Virus record (IMG/VR): IMGVR_UViG_3300033550_000003
Location: 1 to 63,604 of that record
DNA: 63,604 nucleotides
From: a virus
Reading direction: 5' to 3' (one strand)
Shown here: in pieces, positions 63,595 through 63,604 of the stretch
Numbering within the stretch: position 1 is the stretch's first letter
Layout: each line of letters opens with the position of its first letter
Notes under the pieces: generated by a model
Seen by the model: the letters and a program-made list of their open reading frames with translations, nothing else
Told to the model about the DNA's origin: nothing
The model's database searches: none
Position numbers and translations under genes: made by a program

Positions 63595-63604
63595 ACTATT
63601 ACAC

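Noticed and set aside
1-63604. CRISPR array, reverse transcriptase or diversity-generating element
   Set aside because: No regular spaced repeats of CRISPR size and no RT motif; the repeats seen are promoter- or operator-like.

Overview
This window looks like part of the genome of a large tailed phage (siphovirus type) of an actinobacterium, most likely Streptomyces. The evidence is a WhiB-family regulator, an Lsr2-like protein, a DUF7455-type protein, a DUF2637-like membrane protein and a complete siphovirus head-tail cassette with a very long tape measure. It resembles the roughly 130 kb Streptomyces phages now placed in Stanwilliamsviridae. That assignment is from memory of gene content, not from a search.

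Layout. (1) About 1-13.8 kb, rightward: tightly packed small genes of host takeover and nucleotide or NAD metabolism (cytidine deaminase-like, sirtuin, rIIA-like, rIIB-like, HNH, metallophosphoesterase, WhiB, KTSC, thioredoxin, NADAR), a tRNA-Gln and many tiny unknown genes. (2) 13.84-15.0 kb: a gene-poor convergent intergenic region with iteron-like and TATA-rich repeats. (3) 15.0-24.2 kb, leftward: about twenty small genes arranged as repeated cassettes of gene, GC hairpin terminator, a TGCGCC-G-GGCGCA palindrome and a TTGNNN-N17-TAGACT promoter. They include DUF932, two proteins with an L7/L12-like C-terminus, an Lsr2-like protein, two ParB-like proteins and a gp88-like protein. (4) 24.2-25.6 kb: a dyad-rich control region followed by a GC-rich insert carrying a small gene and an HNH gene. 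(5) 25.7-32.9 kb, leftward: ThyX, a DUF2637-like protein, a Dps-like protein, a TagD-like nucleotidyltransferase, two glycosyltransferases, a tRNA-Thr, an HNH protein and a secreted transglycosylase. (6) 32.88-33.41 kb: a highly structured noncoding divergent region. (7) 33.4-63.5 kb, rightward: GT4 glycosyltransferase, class II ribonucleotide reductase, endolysin, LamG protein, portal, protease, major capsid, connectors, major tail, tail assembly chaperones with a probable frameshift, a 2139-residue tape measure with two lytic domains, and baseplate or fibre proteins with FN3 repeats.

How it works together. The leftward module has the look of an early regulon: about fifteen near-identical promoters, most with the same palindrome centred near -65, so one regulator could control the whole set. 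The rightward structural genes use a different compact design, in which a terminator U-tract doubles as a -35 element and the -10 lies 6-7 bases before a start codon, predicting leaderless mRNAs. All function calls come from reading motifs; no database search was possible.
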